The position numbers and the translations under genes are program-made. The notes below the pieces were generated by a model, which was not told the origin of the DNA, did not search any database, and worked only from the letters and a program-made list of their open reading frames with translations. 64,000 bases of DNA from Cycas panzhihuaensis. Its lineage: Eukaryota > Cycadophyta. Numbering within the stretch: position 1 is the first letter of the stretch; every line of letters starts with the position of its first letter. The DNA lies in the NCBI GenBank assembly GCA_023213395.1, contig CM041465.1, positions 26,481,741 to 26,545,740 of the forward strand. The letters run 5' to 3'. Below, one piece after another: positions 11,874 to 23,304 of the stretch.

Positions 11874-12753
11874 TGTTGACTGGGGTTTGTTCCCACTGCA
11901 CTTGTGGGAACAGTGCACTTGTCAAGGTTACACAGGCTATAGTCTAGTTAGGATACTGTCAACATGGTTATTCACATACATTCCACAGATTATTCACAAA
12001 ATTATATCACAAAAGTATACAGCAACATAGAATTCAACACATATTCAGCACTTCATCCTTATAACACAGAGAATACATAGCTTTCCACGTAACTCTTCTT
12101 TTCATTAAGTAATAAGTTTAATTACACAGAGGGCTGGAATGCATTCCTATGCATTCCAGCAGCATACACTCCTTCTGTAACATGCGTACCCAGATGGTAC
12201 TTATCAATGAACACTGCTCCAATTGGCTATCATGCGTGCTGGCATCCACACCATTGTGTACCCTCGATAGTTGGCTCTCACCCTCTAAGAGTATACAATA
12301 GGATTGAATCACTCGGCTCTCACACTGGAATGGTCCTCAAAGCATCATTAAATATGTCCCTTTGATGCCTTTTGGGTGAAAGGTTATGACCCAAAGTCAT
12401 AACCATACTTTTTTGTCACCAAGGTACCCTTTCACTTTAACACTTGATTAAGTCTCCTTAATGGTGTCTTTTCTGATCTGTACATCCGTACGTACGTCTG
12501 GCAGCTCCCCAGGCTTCCACTGGTCCCATACTGTCATGCGTACCACTTCCGTCTATTTTCATTCTGCCACTGGTACGTATCTATGTTGCATACCCGTTCT
12601 AGGTATGCACCTATCATATATACTCAGAATGCTGGTTTTTCTACTGTTTCGCCTCGTGTGTACCTTCGTATGATCTGTACCTGCATTCCTTTGGTTCATA
12701 CAAGCCTGTATTCTGTCTTCCTCAAGGCCTATGTATCACAATATATCCCAACA
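11874..12753 (-). repeat. Element N left LTR (its 3' LTR)
   Basis: Aligns over its whole length with 16,953-17,821; the two agree at roughly nine of ten positions by eye. It starts TGTTGACTGGGG and ends ATATATCCCAACA on the plus strand. CpG-containing stretches such as CCGTACGTACG survive, unlike in the older DNA around. Plus-strand open frames at 12,461-12,891 lie in this LTR and its flank and are not genes. Confidence 0.95.
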
Positions 12754-13189
12754 TCTATCCCGGGTCAACATGATTGGGTTGAGCATCCTTGCTCAACAAA
12801 AAATTCAAAATTTAGGGTATTCCTCCCCCTCTCTATTTTAAGGCTACTCCTATTGCCTCTGCTCCACTACTTGGTTGTCATTCTTGGTTAATAAATCCTC
12901 ATCTATTGCCATTTTGTTTTGTTCAACTTTCCATTGATTTTCTGTATGATGATATATCTTTCCTCCATGCTTTACCATATTGCTTATTTGTATGATATGA
13001 GTTATGGTTGTTTTTCTGTTTTTTTTTTTTTTTTTTTTGTATTTTATGTTACATACTGAACTGAATCACGTTCCAGTATCAAGGCAATTCGATTTTGCCT
13101 CAACTTCATGCAACACATTATAGTACAACCAGCTGATTCAGCTAGTAAGTTGCTCTACCGTAGTTGATATAGGGTTTTAGTTTACTACC
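12754..13189 (-). other. Element N 3' untranslated region
   Basis: Lies between the end of the long frame and the 3' LTR. It holds a purine-rich tract on the minus strand at about 12,822-12,836 (AGAGAGGGGGAGG), a plausible polypurine tract although about 70 bp short of the LTR, and a short inverted repeat TTGAGCATCC-TTGCTCAA near 12,779. A run of 20 T on the plus strand (13,019-13,038) is a poly(A) tract in element sense. Confidence 0.6.
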
Positions 13190-14283
13190 CTTTATCATTT
13201 TAGGTAGTAGCTGGCCTAATAGTTTCTTCAATGGATAGTGCCATTCTGGTACACTTTCTCAATCATATATGGGCCTTTCCAATGCATTTTTAATTCTCCC
13301 TGGATTGTTTGGGATTTGTTGTCGAATTACCATACTTGATCACCCTTCTTGAAATACGATGTCTTGTCATGGCGGTCGTGCCTTGTCCTTTTCTGCCTTT
13401 TCCTTGGTGTGGTATGCTTTATTGATTTCTTCTTATGATCCCTTAATTGATCTTGGTTTATTATTCCTTCTTCCAACCAATGTTCTTTATAATGTATCAA
13501 ATGGGAAATTCCACATAGTGGTTCTTCATAAAAGGGCTTCACATAATCTCTAATGTATTCTTCATGATTTCTATCTTCTAGAGTGGCATTTTTGTTTCCT
13601 AGACCAGAATCTCTAGTGATACTCTCAGCAGGTTCCTTTTCTCCTTTCTCAAATTTGGCGCCGATGGTTGAAAAAGATCTCTCGCTGGGTAGGTGTACCT
13701 CTAAAGAAGATGAGGAAGGTTTGTTACTTCCTTCCTCGGGTTGGGATAGGGGTGGGGAAGTGCAATCTACCTCAAGACCCACACTAGAGGTAGAGGGAAG
13801 GTTAGGGTTAGAGGGGGTTGGGGTATTGGGAGGTGAATTAGGGTAAGGGTTTGGGTTAAAAGGGGGATTTGGGTTTGGGTCTAGGTTTTTAATATTATTA
13901 TTAACACTCGTATAATCAACAAATTCAGATTTAATATCAATATCCTTAGTTACATTCCGAGAAAGTAGGTTACACCTATAGGATGAGGGGTTCACTTCAT
14001 ATGCATCCCGTAGCCAATAATCCACAAATCTCATCCCGTTTTCATCGTCTAAAGAGTTGTAAATTTCTCTAAAGTGAGTTGGTTTGACTTCTTGGCAGTC
14101 GATTAGTTTGGTGGGTTCTTCAGTCGTATGGTAGAGATTTTCTTTGCCAAATGAAGAAGTTGTTGCTTCACTCACAATGGTTGTACTTGACCTGTTGTCA
14201 GGTATCACCTCAATAGAGTTCTTCCCCAACATTGGTAATACCACTTTGTTCCCATTATCCAATAAAGTGAAGGTCACATTCTT
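13190..14283 (-). pseudogene. Element N: linker ORF fused to integrase GPY/F tail
   Basis: After the protease the same frame runs 316 codons without a stop (14,277-13,327). The middle, about residues 130-170, is low-complexity N/P/S-rich (NPNPNPPFNPNPYPNSPP). The last third is basic and charged, and ends TSYFKKGDQVW. Past one stop, the frame continues MHWKGPYMIEKVYQNGTI, a clear GPY/F module, normally the very C-terminus of gypsy integrase. RT, RNase H and the integrase core should lie between protease and GPY/F but are absent. The linker resembles no family I know. Frame continuity argues for an in-frame internal loss before insertion. Confidence 0.75.
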
Positions 14284-14850
14284 CTAGTTTTGGAGGCACT
14301 GGGTCTTATATAGCCACGACCTTCCCAAAAGTGTTGGATAGGGCGTTGCCCCTTTTTCTGTTTCTACAATGGTAAAGTCAATCTTTACTATAATTCTTAC
14401 CACATCCACCTTGATGTCGGCTAATCTTCCCATAGGTTGCACTAATAATTCGTTGGCCAACTTCAACGAATATGTTGCTGCTTCTAATTTTGGGCTTCCT
14501 AATTTTCACCACGTCGAAGCTGGTAATACATTGACCGCTGCGCCTCCATCAACAATTACTTTTGGGAATGTTTCTCCTAGTACCATCATTGTTACCATTG
14601 GATCCATATCAAATGATGGCATTATTTGCTTTAAACTCGTTGTAATTCCATGTTGTAGTACTCCTCCTTTATTCCAATCAATGACTTGGCATAGGGGGAT
14701 GGTCAACTGTAGTTGTTTGACCAAATTTTCCATCAACAACATCATTCTCAGAATGTCTTCCACCGGTAATCCTTTAAATAGTTCCTCCATTTGGACCATC
14801 TAAGGCTGCACTTTTGGCTCTTCTGGTATATTCTCTTTTTCTTTTTGTTT
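14284..14850 (-). pseudogene. Element N: aspartic protease
   Basis: Retropepsin of the Athila/Tat style: the active-site region reads KVIVDGGAAVNVLPASTW (minus strand, about 14,560-14,506), with D-G-G where many retropepsins have D-[ST]-G. Downstream comes GATPYPTLLGRSWLYKTQC near 14,340-14,290, the second conserved block (YPxLLGRxWL). It shares one reading frame with GAG upstream and the linker downstream. In-frame stops separate the pieces, so it is not expressed as a full product. Confidence 0.85.
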
Positions 14851-16812
14851 ATTTTTCTATACGTATACGTACTTGGTTTCTGGTTTTCCCATCAGTAATG
14901 TATTTTCTTCTCGGGCTAAGCCATCCAATACTTGTTTTACTTTTTTAAACCGATCCATTTCTATTAGTGGATCCGGATATCCTTCATTTTGTTTCTCCTT
15001 CTGCTTATTCCAGAGTTTTACGTTTTTAGTTTTTGGTATGATCGTCATTAAGTTAGTGGCTTTGGCCTTCCCTTTACAATCCTCCATCTTATGGTCACTT
15101 GGGCCACAGTTGTTACATACAAACGGTTTCTGTTCGTATTCCTGTTTAGTTGGGCATTCTGACTTCCAGTGCCCAAATTACAAATAGATGAGGCATCTAC
15201 CCATTGGTGGTTTCTTTCTCAAGGGCTCTTGTGTACCCCTTATTGTGTAAATATTTGGAGGTGGGTTGCCTCCCCTTCCCCTACCTCGTCCTCTGTAGGC
15301 TTTCCCTTTGGGATTATAGAAACAATCCTTAGTCATATATATATCTACATCGCATATGTGGCCCCATCTGTCCTGTTGGTACAACGCACTATTTTTAAGA
15401 TTCAGTTTACATTCTTTAGTGGTATGTGAATTCTCTTCACAGATATAGCACTATTTGGTTATCCTCCTGGCATGGTCTTTCTTTTTCGTCATTTCTTCTT
15501 CTTCTCTGTTATTTCTAATTTTTAGCCTGGTCACTTCCTTTATTAAGGCTTCTAATTCTGATTCCTCTTCTGCTATCCCCACCTGGCATAAGGGTCGATT
15601 ATACTGATTTTGTTTGAGTTCCCTGATCTCCTCTTGTAATCTTAATAATAGAGAGTCCTATCCTCCTACCTGTGCATCCATTTCCATTTCAAAATCCAAC
15701 GTTAGATCTTGGGTATTTTTAAACGATTTCAACGGATGGGCATGCATCATGGCCCTCAGTTTCTCATTCAATCCTCTCACAAAATAGTTTTTCATGTTGT
15801 GTTCAGTTATTGTTTCGTTAATCATACTGGCCGCAATGATTTTCATTCTGTTGATATAAGTTAGCATTGATTCTCCTGGCCTTTGTTTAATTTCCCTCAA
15901 GGCGATTTCCACTACTACATTACGTAACTTCAAATCTTTCTTCGAAGGATTTCTTGATCTTTGCCCATGAATCATTCTTGTTTATTTCTTTATACCATGC
16001 CAATGGTACTCCCTCGATGCTGTGAATCTGGCTTTTATTTCATCCTCGTCTGTAATCTTTTTCACATCAATCAGATTCTGAAAGAGATATACATATTCTT
16101 CTGCATCCAAAGTGTCATTAAAAATCAACTTTCTAAAATCTCTGTAATCATCCATCTTGGGGGATTGCAACGGTGTCCTACCTAGTGGTGATTCTTCCCT
16201 TCTCCCCTCCTTTGGGAATGCACTTGGAGTGCCTACTACTATATTATCTTTCCTAAATAACAGATTCTTAAATGGAGTTTTGATATGTATAGGTTCCACT
16301 ACACCTGGCACTTGTATAGTTAATGGTGTCACTATAATATATGATTGATTAGATCCCTTTTCTAATGAATCCTCAAAAAGCTGTCTTGTGAGCTTATTTT
16401 TCCAATATGCCGAGGGACCTTCCGCTGCCTTCTTTTCGCTGTCACTTAGGTCCTTCAGACTCTCCTCCATAGGTATACTTCCCTCTTCTAAGGTTTCTTG
16501 ATGCTTTTCATCCACCTTTGGTTTCCCTTCAATTTCTGGGCTAAACAAATCATCTTTGATTAGGGCTGGTGTTAATACCATACGTTTGCCATTAGTTCCC
16601 TCTTCTTGTTCTTAAGGTGTCTGGGCTCCACTTGCCTCAGATCCTTCAACGGACTATCCCTTAGTCTTGTTGTTCTACGAACTTAATCTCCTCGCCCTTC
16701 TGAGTTTTGATTCCTTTAAACATCTTAATGCCCTTCGTCTACTGATTTCCTTCTCTTTGGGTGAAGTATCCTTTTGTGGCTCTTCTGACCTTGAAGGCCT
16801 CTTAGGTGGCAT
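14851..16812 (-). pseudogene. Element N: GAG with four CCHC zinc knuckles
   Basis: The first ATG in frame is at 16,812 (MPPKRPSRSEEPQKDTSPKE), giving a basic, charged N-terminus. The capsid core spans about 16,150-15,658: DYRDFRKLIFNDTLDAEEY, REYHWHGIKK, ESMLTYINRMKII, NYFVRGLNEKLR. A coiled-coil-like glutamate/lysine segment follows. Then come two perfect CX2CX4HX4C knuckles, CYICEENSHTTKEC (15,449-15,408) and CNNCGPSDHKMEDC (15,117-15,076). Between them lie two degenerate ones, ending CDVDIYMTKDC (near 15,340) and CLIYLQFGHWKSEC (15,197-15,156). An RGRGRGRGG stretch separates knuckles. Only stops, no frame changes, interrupt it. Confidence 0.85.
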
Positions 16813-16935
16813 TGGGAGGTCCCCTAGCTGTCGGTGGCTTAGTTACAACCTACCATCATGACGGTAGCTAGGGTCCTCTGCCCTTTACACATTCCTTTCC
16901 TTGAAACTCCTGGGCCCTGTCCCTCCTCAACGGAC

Positions 16936-16952
16936 GTAGGCAATGGAACCAA
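16936..16952 (-). other. Element N primer binding site
   Basis: On the minus strand, TTGGTTCCATTGCC follows the 5' LTR end (…CAACA) directly. It differs from the plant initiator-Met site but resembles the GGCGCCGTTGCC site complementary to tRNA-Asp used by Athila/Tat gypsies, with three changes. The position is firm; the tRNA identity is a guess. Confidence 0.6.
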
Positions 16953-17821
16953 TGTTGACTGGGGTTGGTTCCCACTACAATTGTGGGAATAGTACACTTG
17001 TCAAGGTTACACAGGCTATAGTCTAGTCAGGATACTGTCAACATGGTTATTCACATACATTCCATAGATTATTCACAAAATTATATTACAATAGTACACA
17101 GTAGCACAGAATTTAATACATATTCAACACTTCATCCTTATAACACAAATAATACACAGCTTTCCACGTAACTCTTCTTTTTATTAAGTAATAAGTTCAA
17201 TTACACAGAGGGCTCGAATACATTCCTGTGCATTCTAGAAGCATACACTCCTTCTATTACATGCATACCCATATGGTATTTATCAATGAACACTGCTCCA
17301 ATTGGCTGTCATGCATGCTGGCATCTACACCATTGCGTACCCTTGATAGTCGGCTCTCACCCTTTGAGAGTATATAATAGGATTGAATCACTCAGCTCTC
17401 ATACTAGAATGGTCTTCAAAGCATCATTAAATATGTCCCTTTGATGCCTTTTAGGTGAAAGGTTATGACCCAAAGTCATAACCATACCTTTTTGTCACCA
17501 AGGTACCCTTTCACTTTAACACTTGATTAAGTCTCCTTAATGGTGTCTTTTCTGATCCGTACATCCATACGTATGTCTGGTAGCTCCCCATGCTTCCACT
17601 GGTCCTGTACTATCATACATACCGCTTCCATCTATTTCCATTCTACTGCTAGTACGTATTGCGTTACAGAATGCTTTTGTTATACACATACCTAGAATGC
17701 TAGTTTTTCCACTGTTTCACCTCGTGCGTACCTCCGTACGATCTGTACCTACATTCCTTTGGTTCATACAAGCCTGTATTCCATCTTCCTCAAGGCCTAT
17801 GTGTCATAATATATCCCAACA
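16953..17821 (-). repeat. Element N right LTR (its 5' LTR)
   Basis: Full-length partner of 11,874-12,753, starting TGTTGACTGGGG and ending TATCCCAACA on the plus strand. In element sense a TATA-like CCTATTATATACTC lies at about 17,365-17,380, a reasonable promoter position in the LTR. Confidence 0.95.
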
Positions 17822-17826
17822 ATGAC
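17822..17826. repeat. Target site duplication of element N (right)
   Basis: ATGAC, identical to 11,869-11,873. The copia A reading resumes immediately after it with the residues that follow HMT in copia proteases (GRKEWF). Confidence 0.95.
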
Positions 17827-19821
17827 AGGCAGAAAGGAATGGTTTTATGAATTAACCAATGCAAAAGGTTAAATTATCATTCTAAGTGATAATGCCATGC
17901 TAAAATCTAAAGGAATTGGCAAAGTTCTAACGGCCATTATTAAAGGAAAAAGGAAGAACATTGAAGACATTTTATTTATGCTAGGACTCAAGTTATACCT
18001 AATTTTAATCTCCCAAATTGTAAAACAAGGAATGGAAATTAAATTCCATTATAAAAAGTGTATTAACACTAATGAAGATGGAATTATTATTGTAGAAGGT
18101 AATACAATTGATGACATATATATTTTGGAAGGAAAATCTAGAATTTAGAAAGACTATACTTCTATAACTGATGAAAATGATATATGGTATAATAGAATGG
18201 GACATTTGAACTATCAAAGTCTTTAATTGATGTATAAATTAAACACGATGTCTAGACTTCCTAGATTGAAAACAAAGAATTATGTTTGTGAATCTTACAT
18301 CATGGCAAAGTAACACAAGGAACCATTTCTAAAAGGTAAAGATGGGAGAGTAAAGGTGAAGTTGGAGCTAGTACACTATGACATTTATGGACCAATGCAA
18401 GTGACATTGATTAGAGGCGAAATATTTTCTAACATTCAATAATAACTTTTCTACTTTAGGAATATCTAATCAAGGATAGGTCACAAGCCCTCTCCATCTT
18501 TAAGCAATTCAAAGAATGTGTGGAAAATGAGACTAGATTAAGATTGAAGATAATCTAATCAAACAATGTAGGTAAATAGACTTTAAAGGAGTTTGACTAA
18601 TATTTCAAAGACCATAAAATCAAGAAGCAATTCACAACTACCTATGCTCTTAAATAAAATAAAGTAGTTAAACAAATGAACTAGACTTCGATAGAGAAGT
18701 CCAAAGGCATGATGAAAGTTAAAGATGCTTCTAAAAATATTTGGTTGGAGTCACTAAAGACTATTATTCATGTGACTAATTATAGTCACATAAAGGTTAT
18801 TTAGAATCAAATGCATGAGGAGGCTTAGACAAGAATCAAGTCAATTGTAAGTCATTTAAAAACTTTTGGGAGCATTGCATATATTCATACACCCAAGGAG
18901 AAAAGAACAAAGTTCGATGATAAGAGCTCAAAATGGATTCTCATCAGATACAGTTAAAAAAGTAAGGATTACCACTTGTATGAGTTAAAGAAGAAGAAAA
19001 TTCATACAACTCATGATGTCTCTTTGATGAAGATGATAAAGAGCTTGATTTAACTTCTTTTGACATTGAGTAACAACCTACGATAAACATCAACCAACCT
19101 AAATGTTGTTCATCGAAATAAGTTGTCATGTTCAATCTTGATCTAAACACTAAAATAACATCATCTAATGTTAAGTACAAGAAATTCTAGTTTGAAGAAA
19201 CACATGCTATAGAATTGTCATCAATAAATTCTTTAGAGGATGATGAAGAACCTAAGGAATATGTGTCAAAAGGTCTCTAATCTCCCTTAAAGAAAAAGTT
19301 GCCTAATTGATATCTGAAGATAATAGGTGACTTAAAGTTACCTAAACCTAAAGGAAAGTGAAAGTCAAAATATATACATCAAGACCAAGTCAACATTACT
19401 CTTATAGCATATATTCTAAATGTTGAAGAGCCTTCCACTTTTGAGGAGGTAGTTAAGGAGTAAAAGTTGAAAGTTATGATGGATGGTGAAATTCAAGTAG
19501 TAAAGAAAAATAAGAGCTAGAACTTAATTAGATTACCTACTAATAAATACATAATTGGCTACAAGTAGGCCTATAGGATGACATTAAAAGAAAATGGAAC
19601 CATTAACAAATACAAGGCTACACTAGTTGTGAAAGGTTTTAAGTAAAACGAAGGCATTAATTATCAACAGACCTTTACACCAATGGCAAAGATGAACACC
19701 ATTAGAATCATTTTTGGTGATTATTGCTCAATTTAAATGGAAAATTCACTAGATAAATGTAAACAATGCCTTCCTAAATAGAGACCTTACTAAATTAGTA
19801 TACATGGACAAACCACCTAAG
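17827..19821 (+). pseudogene. Copia A: protease, integrase and first half of RT
   Basis: Resumes after element N. Protease/pre-integrase reading: GRKEWFYEL, then the open frame 17,897-18,148 with DILFMLGLKLYLILISQ (family motif D-V-L-Y-V-P-G-L-K-M-N-L). The integrase zinc region and core follow from about 18,280 (KVKLELVHYDIYGPM at 18,355-18,400 holds the first catalytic D), with later YIHTPKEKRTKFDDKS. RT begins near 19,430 (STFEEVVKE; GYK, YRMTLKENGTINKYKA, LVVKGFK; TFTPMAKMNTIR) and stops after VYMDKPPK at 19,821, where copia D inserted. Numerous stops. Confidence 0.85.
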
Positions 19822-20103
19822 TGGAAGCTAGGATTGAAACATAGAACCAAATTGACATATAAAGACATAATTTTTTCAAGTAGAATTGTTCTACCATCAA
19901 AATAATTAAAATTCATTAACAACTAATACAATTTTAATTATTTAATATATAATAAAATACATCTATATATACAAGCAAAATTAGTAACTATTATTAAATA
20001 AGTTCATAAATGCCCTAATATATGTCATAAGTCCATTTAGGATTTTGTAACTCCTAGTGACTCACCTACCCTATTTTGTCCACATATGAACATCAATCTA
20101 AGA
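19822..20103 (-). repeat. Copia D 3' LTR
   Basis: 282 bp, matches 52,257-52,537 along its length (shared blocks include TTGACATATAAAGAC, TCTACCATCAAAATAATTA and GGATTTTGTAACTC). The minus-strand start is TCTTAGATTG where the partner has TGTTAGATTA; the end is CTAGCTTCCA. Confidence 0.9.
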
Positions 20104-20112
20104 CTCTCTCTT
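20104..20112 (-). other. Copia D polypurine tract
   Basis: AAGAGAGAG on the minus strand, immediately before the 3' LTR start and after the RNase H/tail reading that ends with ADVSTKTLLRDMFDKF. Confidence 0.8.
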
Positions 20113-21700
20113 AATGTTCATATCATTGGCTTTAATACCAATAAAAAATATAAATTTATCAAACATATCCCTAAGTAAAGTTTTAGTAGAAACATCAGCA
20201 ATCAGTTCCTATGTTGGCTTATATAGAAGATCAACCTCTCCATTCTAGACCTACTCTCCAATGAAGTGATGATGGATCTCAATATGTTTGGAACAAGCAT
20301 GGAATACTAGATTCTCAATAATCTTCAAGGTACTTTGATTATCACACTGTAATATAGTTGCCTACTCCTCATATAGTCTCAAATCATGAAGCACTTGCCT
20401 CAACCAAATGGCTTCATAAATTGTTGTAATAACAACTCTGTATTATGCCTTAATGGATGATAAAACAACATTGGGTCATTTATTGTTGCTTTAAGTGACA
20501 ATAGTAGAACTCATACTGAAGTAAAAACCTGAAGTGGGCCTTCTATTATTCTCACATCTAACCCAATTGAAATCTAAATATCTAATTAGCTTAAAATTAT
20601 TATTTTGGTTAAACTCTATTTTAAACTATAGTGTCCCCTACAAATATCTCAAAATACTCTTCATAACTTTCCAATAGCTCTACTTTGGTTTATCCATAAA
20701 CCTCAATACCATACCAACTATAAAGGAAATATCAAGCCTAGTAGTAGTCAAATAGATCAAACTACTAACTAGTTGTCTAAACACCATGCCATCAACTCAC
20801 TTATTATCTAAAGCTATTAACTTTAAACCTATTTTTATGGGGGTATCAATAAGTTTACAATTCTCCATTATGAATCTCTTTAGAATTTTCCATGCATATC
20901 TAGCATGTGAAATGAAGATTTTCCTAGGCTTCTGTCATACTTCTACTCCCAAAGTAGTGGATCAATCCAAAGATATGTCATCTTAAATATCTTCTTGAAG
21001 TTGTCTTTCAAACCTTCAATCTTTAAGATATTATTTCCCATGAACACAAGATCATCTATATATAGAATTACAAAAATGACTAAATTTTCTTCAACCTTGA
21101 TATAGAGGTTTAGATTTATTGGTGGTGTCTAAAACCTATTATTCAAAAAATATTAATCAATCTTAGAATACTAGGTTATTGGAGTCTATTTGAGGCCATA
21201 CAAAATCTTCTTCAAGTGACATACTAAATGCTCTTTGCCTTTGGAAATATATCTAAGTGGTTGCTCTATATAAACCTCCTATACAGTATCTTTATTAAGG
21301 AAAATACTTTTGACATCAAGTTGGCATAATTACCATTTAAATTGAGCTACTATCACCAATATTAATCTAATCATTACTATCTCTACTATTGTAGCAAATG
21401 TCTCCTAGTAATCAATCCCTTTTATCTAGTTGAATACTTTAACTACCAATCTAGCTTTATGCTTATTGATTGTGCCATCTAATTTGGATTTGGTCTTATA
21501 AACCCATTTGTAACTAATTACCTTCTTGTCTACTGACAAATCAACTAAATCCCATGTTTTTTTCTACTCAATAACATAAATCTTAGCATCCATAGTTGTC
21601 CTCCACTATTTCTATTAGTTAGCCTCCTCAAAACTTAAAGGCTCATCAATATCTAACACATTTGCCATCAAAGCAAAACTGGCCATATTAGGTCTTATCT
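20113..21700 (-). pseudogene. Copia D: RT and RNase H
   Basis: Minus-strand reading gives a copia RT with the catalytic box YIDD intact at 21,062-21,051 (FVILYIDDLVFMGN), preceded by typical copia segments on either side of the YG-L-K-Q block near 21,200. RNase H and the C-terminal tail follow towards 20,113, ending ADVSTKTLLRDMFDKF (family: ADIFTKPL). Many stops are in frame. Plus-strand open frames here (such as 20,786-20,986) are shadows. Confidence 0.85.
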
Positions 21701-23053
21701 TTGATATTCATTTACATGGTTTTGAGATACCATTTTAAAATTTTGACAAGTGGAGCGACCTTAGCCTATGTGTCTGGTTATGTCTCTTAATCATCTTCAT
21801 ACTCCTCCTTAATTTCTTCCTCCTTTCTTAGCTCTATCTTAAACTTGACAAACTATTGTCTCAAAGAACTAGAATCAAGTTTATTCTTTGATTTATTTCC
21901 CTTTGTCTTGCCATATCTTCAAAGTGTCTAGATCTTGATCCTAATCTAAAATATGTTTCTTTACCTCCTTGAAGATAACATCCTAAGATATGTATACTCT
22001 TTTAGATATCAACTCATATATACGGTATGCTTTACTCTCTTCACTATATCCCATGAGGATACACTTGGAATTCTTATCATCAAATCTCTAGAAATTTTTT
22101 TTAGGAGGATGTATATATGTCATGCTTCTAAAGATTCTAAGATGGCTTACTATAGGTTTATATCCTAGCCATGTTTCTTAAGATGTTTTATTCCATACAG
22201 CCTTAATCACACTCTCATTTATTAAGTACATTATTATACAAATAGATTTTTCCTAAAAAATATCTGAGAGGATCTTAGCCTTTATCATCGACTTGGTCTT
22301 ATCAATTAATGTTTTATTCCTTCTCTTAGCTACTCTATTTTGTTGAGTATATATGATTATTAACTATTTCTTTATGTTGTGATCCTTGTAAAATTAGACA
22401 AAAGCATTGGATTTGTATTCTCCCCTATTATGTGATATTAGTCTCTTAATTTTTTGTTTACATTCATTCTCCAATTTTGCTTTAAACTCCTTAAACATGT
22501 TGAATGCCTAAGACTTCTTCATTGAAGGATAAACCCAAACCTTCCTTAAAAAGTCATCAATGAAGGTTAAGAAATATCTTGCATCTGTGAGTAAACTGGT
22601 TGGCATAGGACCATAGATGTCAAAATGGATCAAGCTTATCCTTTTAGTTTCCCTCTAAGCTTCACCTTTAGGAAACTTTTCCCTATGTTACTTTCCATAA
22701 ATGTAGGGTTCATAAATACCCTTTTTTACCTTGAATTTTAGGAGACCATATACCATATTTAATTTGTTCATCAATTGAAGGCTAAGGAAATGTAGATGCC
22801 CCAATCTTTTACATCAAAATTAAATCTTATTTGGCATATCTATAGTCAAATATATTCTTTAATTTATAGACTTACTTAAAAGTTTATAAAGATGGTTATC
22901 CCTTATACCTTCTTTGATCATTTTTCCATCATGATCATTAATGATAGCTCTTCTGTCTTTAAAGAGAACACCTATCCCATTGTCCTCTATATGACTAACA
23001 TAAATCAAGTTCATTTTTAATCCTAACACATATAAAATGTTCTCCATATAATA
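21701..23053 (-). pseudogene. Copia D: protease end and integrase
   Basis: The longest open piece (23,047-22,859) reads ENILYVLGLKMNLIYVSH, then KDRRAIINDHDGKMIKEG, the protease-to-pre-integrase region. The integrase core follows: LIHFDIYGPMPTSL, then DARYFLTFIDDFLRKVWVYP (22,640-22,500; the D of IDD is the family's landmark), then RGEYKSNAF (22,440) and SHLRIFRSMTYIHPPKK near 22,170. The reading is cut at 23,053 by copia C; its protease start and zinc knuckle are found at 45,126-45,310. Confidence 0.85.
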
Positions 23054-23289
23054 TATTAGAATGTTAATATTTTATCCTAACATTGTATTTTATGAAACCA
23101 AAAGGGTTATGTGTCATTATACCCTCTTTGTATTAATTTGATACTTATCACTCATGATGGACACTTGTCATCTATGTACAAATCAACTATGTAAGATTAC
23201 TTATCTAAATAAGGAAATATCCATCTCATCAAATTAATGAAGAACTTAATTCCATTATCTAAGAGTTATGTTTAGTATGTTTTTTAATA
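23054..23289 (+). repeat. Copia C 5' LTR
   Basis: 236 bp. Starts TATTAGAATG (TGTTAAAATG in the 3' copy) and ends before the primer site. The shared central part with the 3' LTR includes AAACCAAAAGGGTTATGTGT. Confidence 0.85.
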
Positions 23290-23304
23290 TAGTATCAAAA
23301 CAAG
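23290..23304 (+). other. Copia C primer binding site
   Basis: TAGTATCAAAACAAG follows the LTR directly and matches the copia initiator-Met site TGGTATCA with one transition at the second base. Confidence 0.75.

Larger units (their letters stand above)
11874..17821 (-). mobile_element. Element N: gypsy-type, lacks RT and integrase core
   Basis: A 5,948-bp minus-strand LTR retrotransposon with LTRs of 880 and 869 bp that begin TG and end CA, a primer site next to the right (5') LTR, and a five-base target duplication. It codes for one long frame: GAG with several CCHC knuckles, an aspartic protease, a proline/asparagine-rich linker, then only the GPY/F end of integrase. RT, RNase H and the integrase catalytic core are missing, so movement must have relied on a helper element. 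It inserted into the protease region of copia A. Confidence 0.9.

Noticed and set aside
12461-12891. Overlapping plus-strand open frames of 70 and 102 codons
   Set aside because: They lie in the left LTR of element N and its flank, on the strand opposite to the element's genes, and carry no domain.
13583-14803. Plus-strand open frames of 87 and 144 codons
   Set aside because: Shadows of the minus-strand linker and protease of element N, whose frame shows real motifs (VDGGAAVNVLP, YPTLLGRSWL).
20140-20155. Primer binding site TTGGTATTAAAGCC on the minus strand
   Set aside because: It lies in the C-terminal coding tail of copia D, upstream of its polypurine tract and 3' LTR, so the resemblance is chance.
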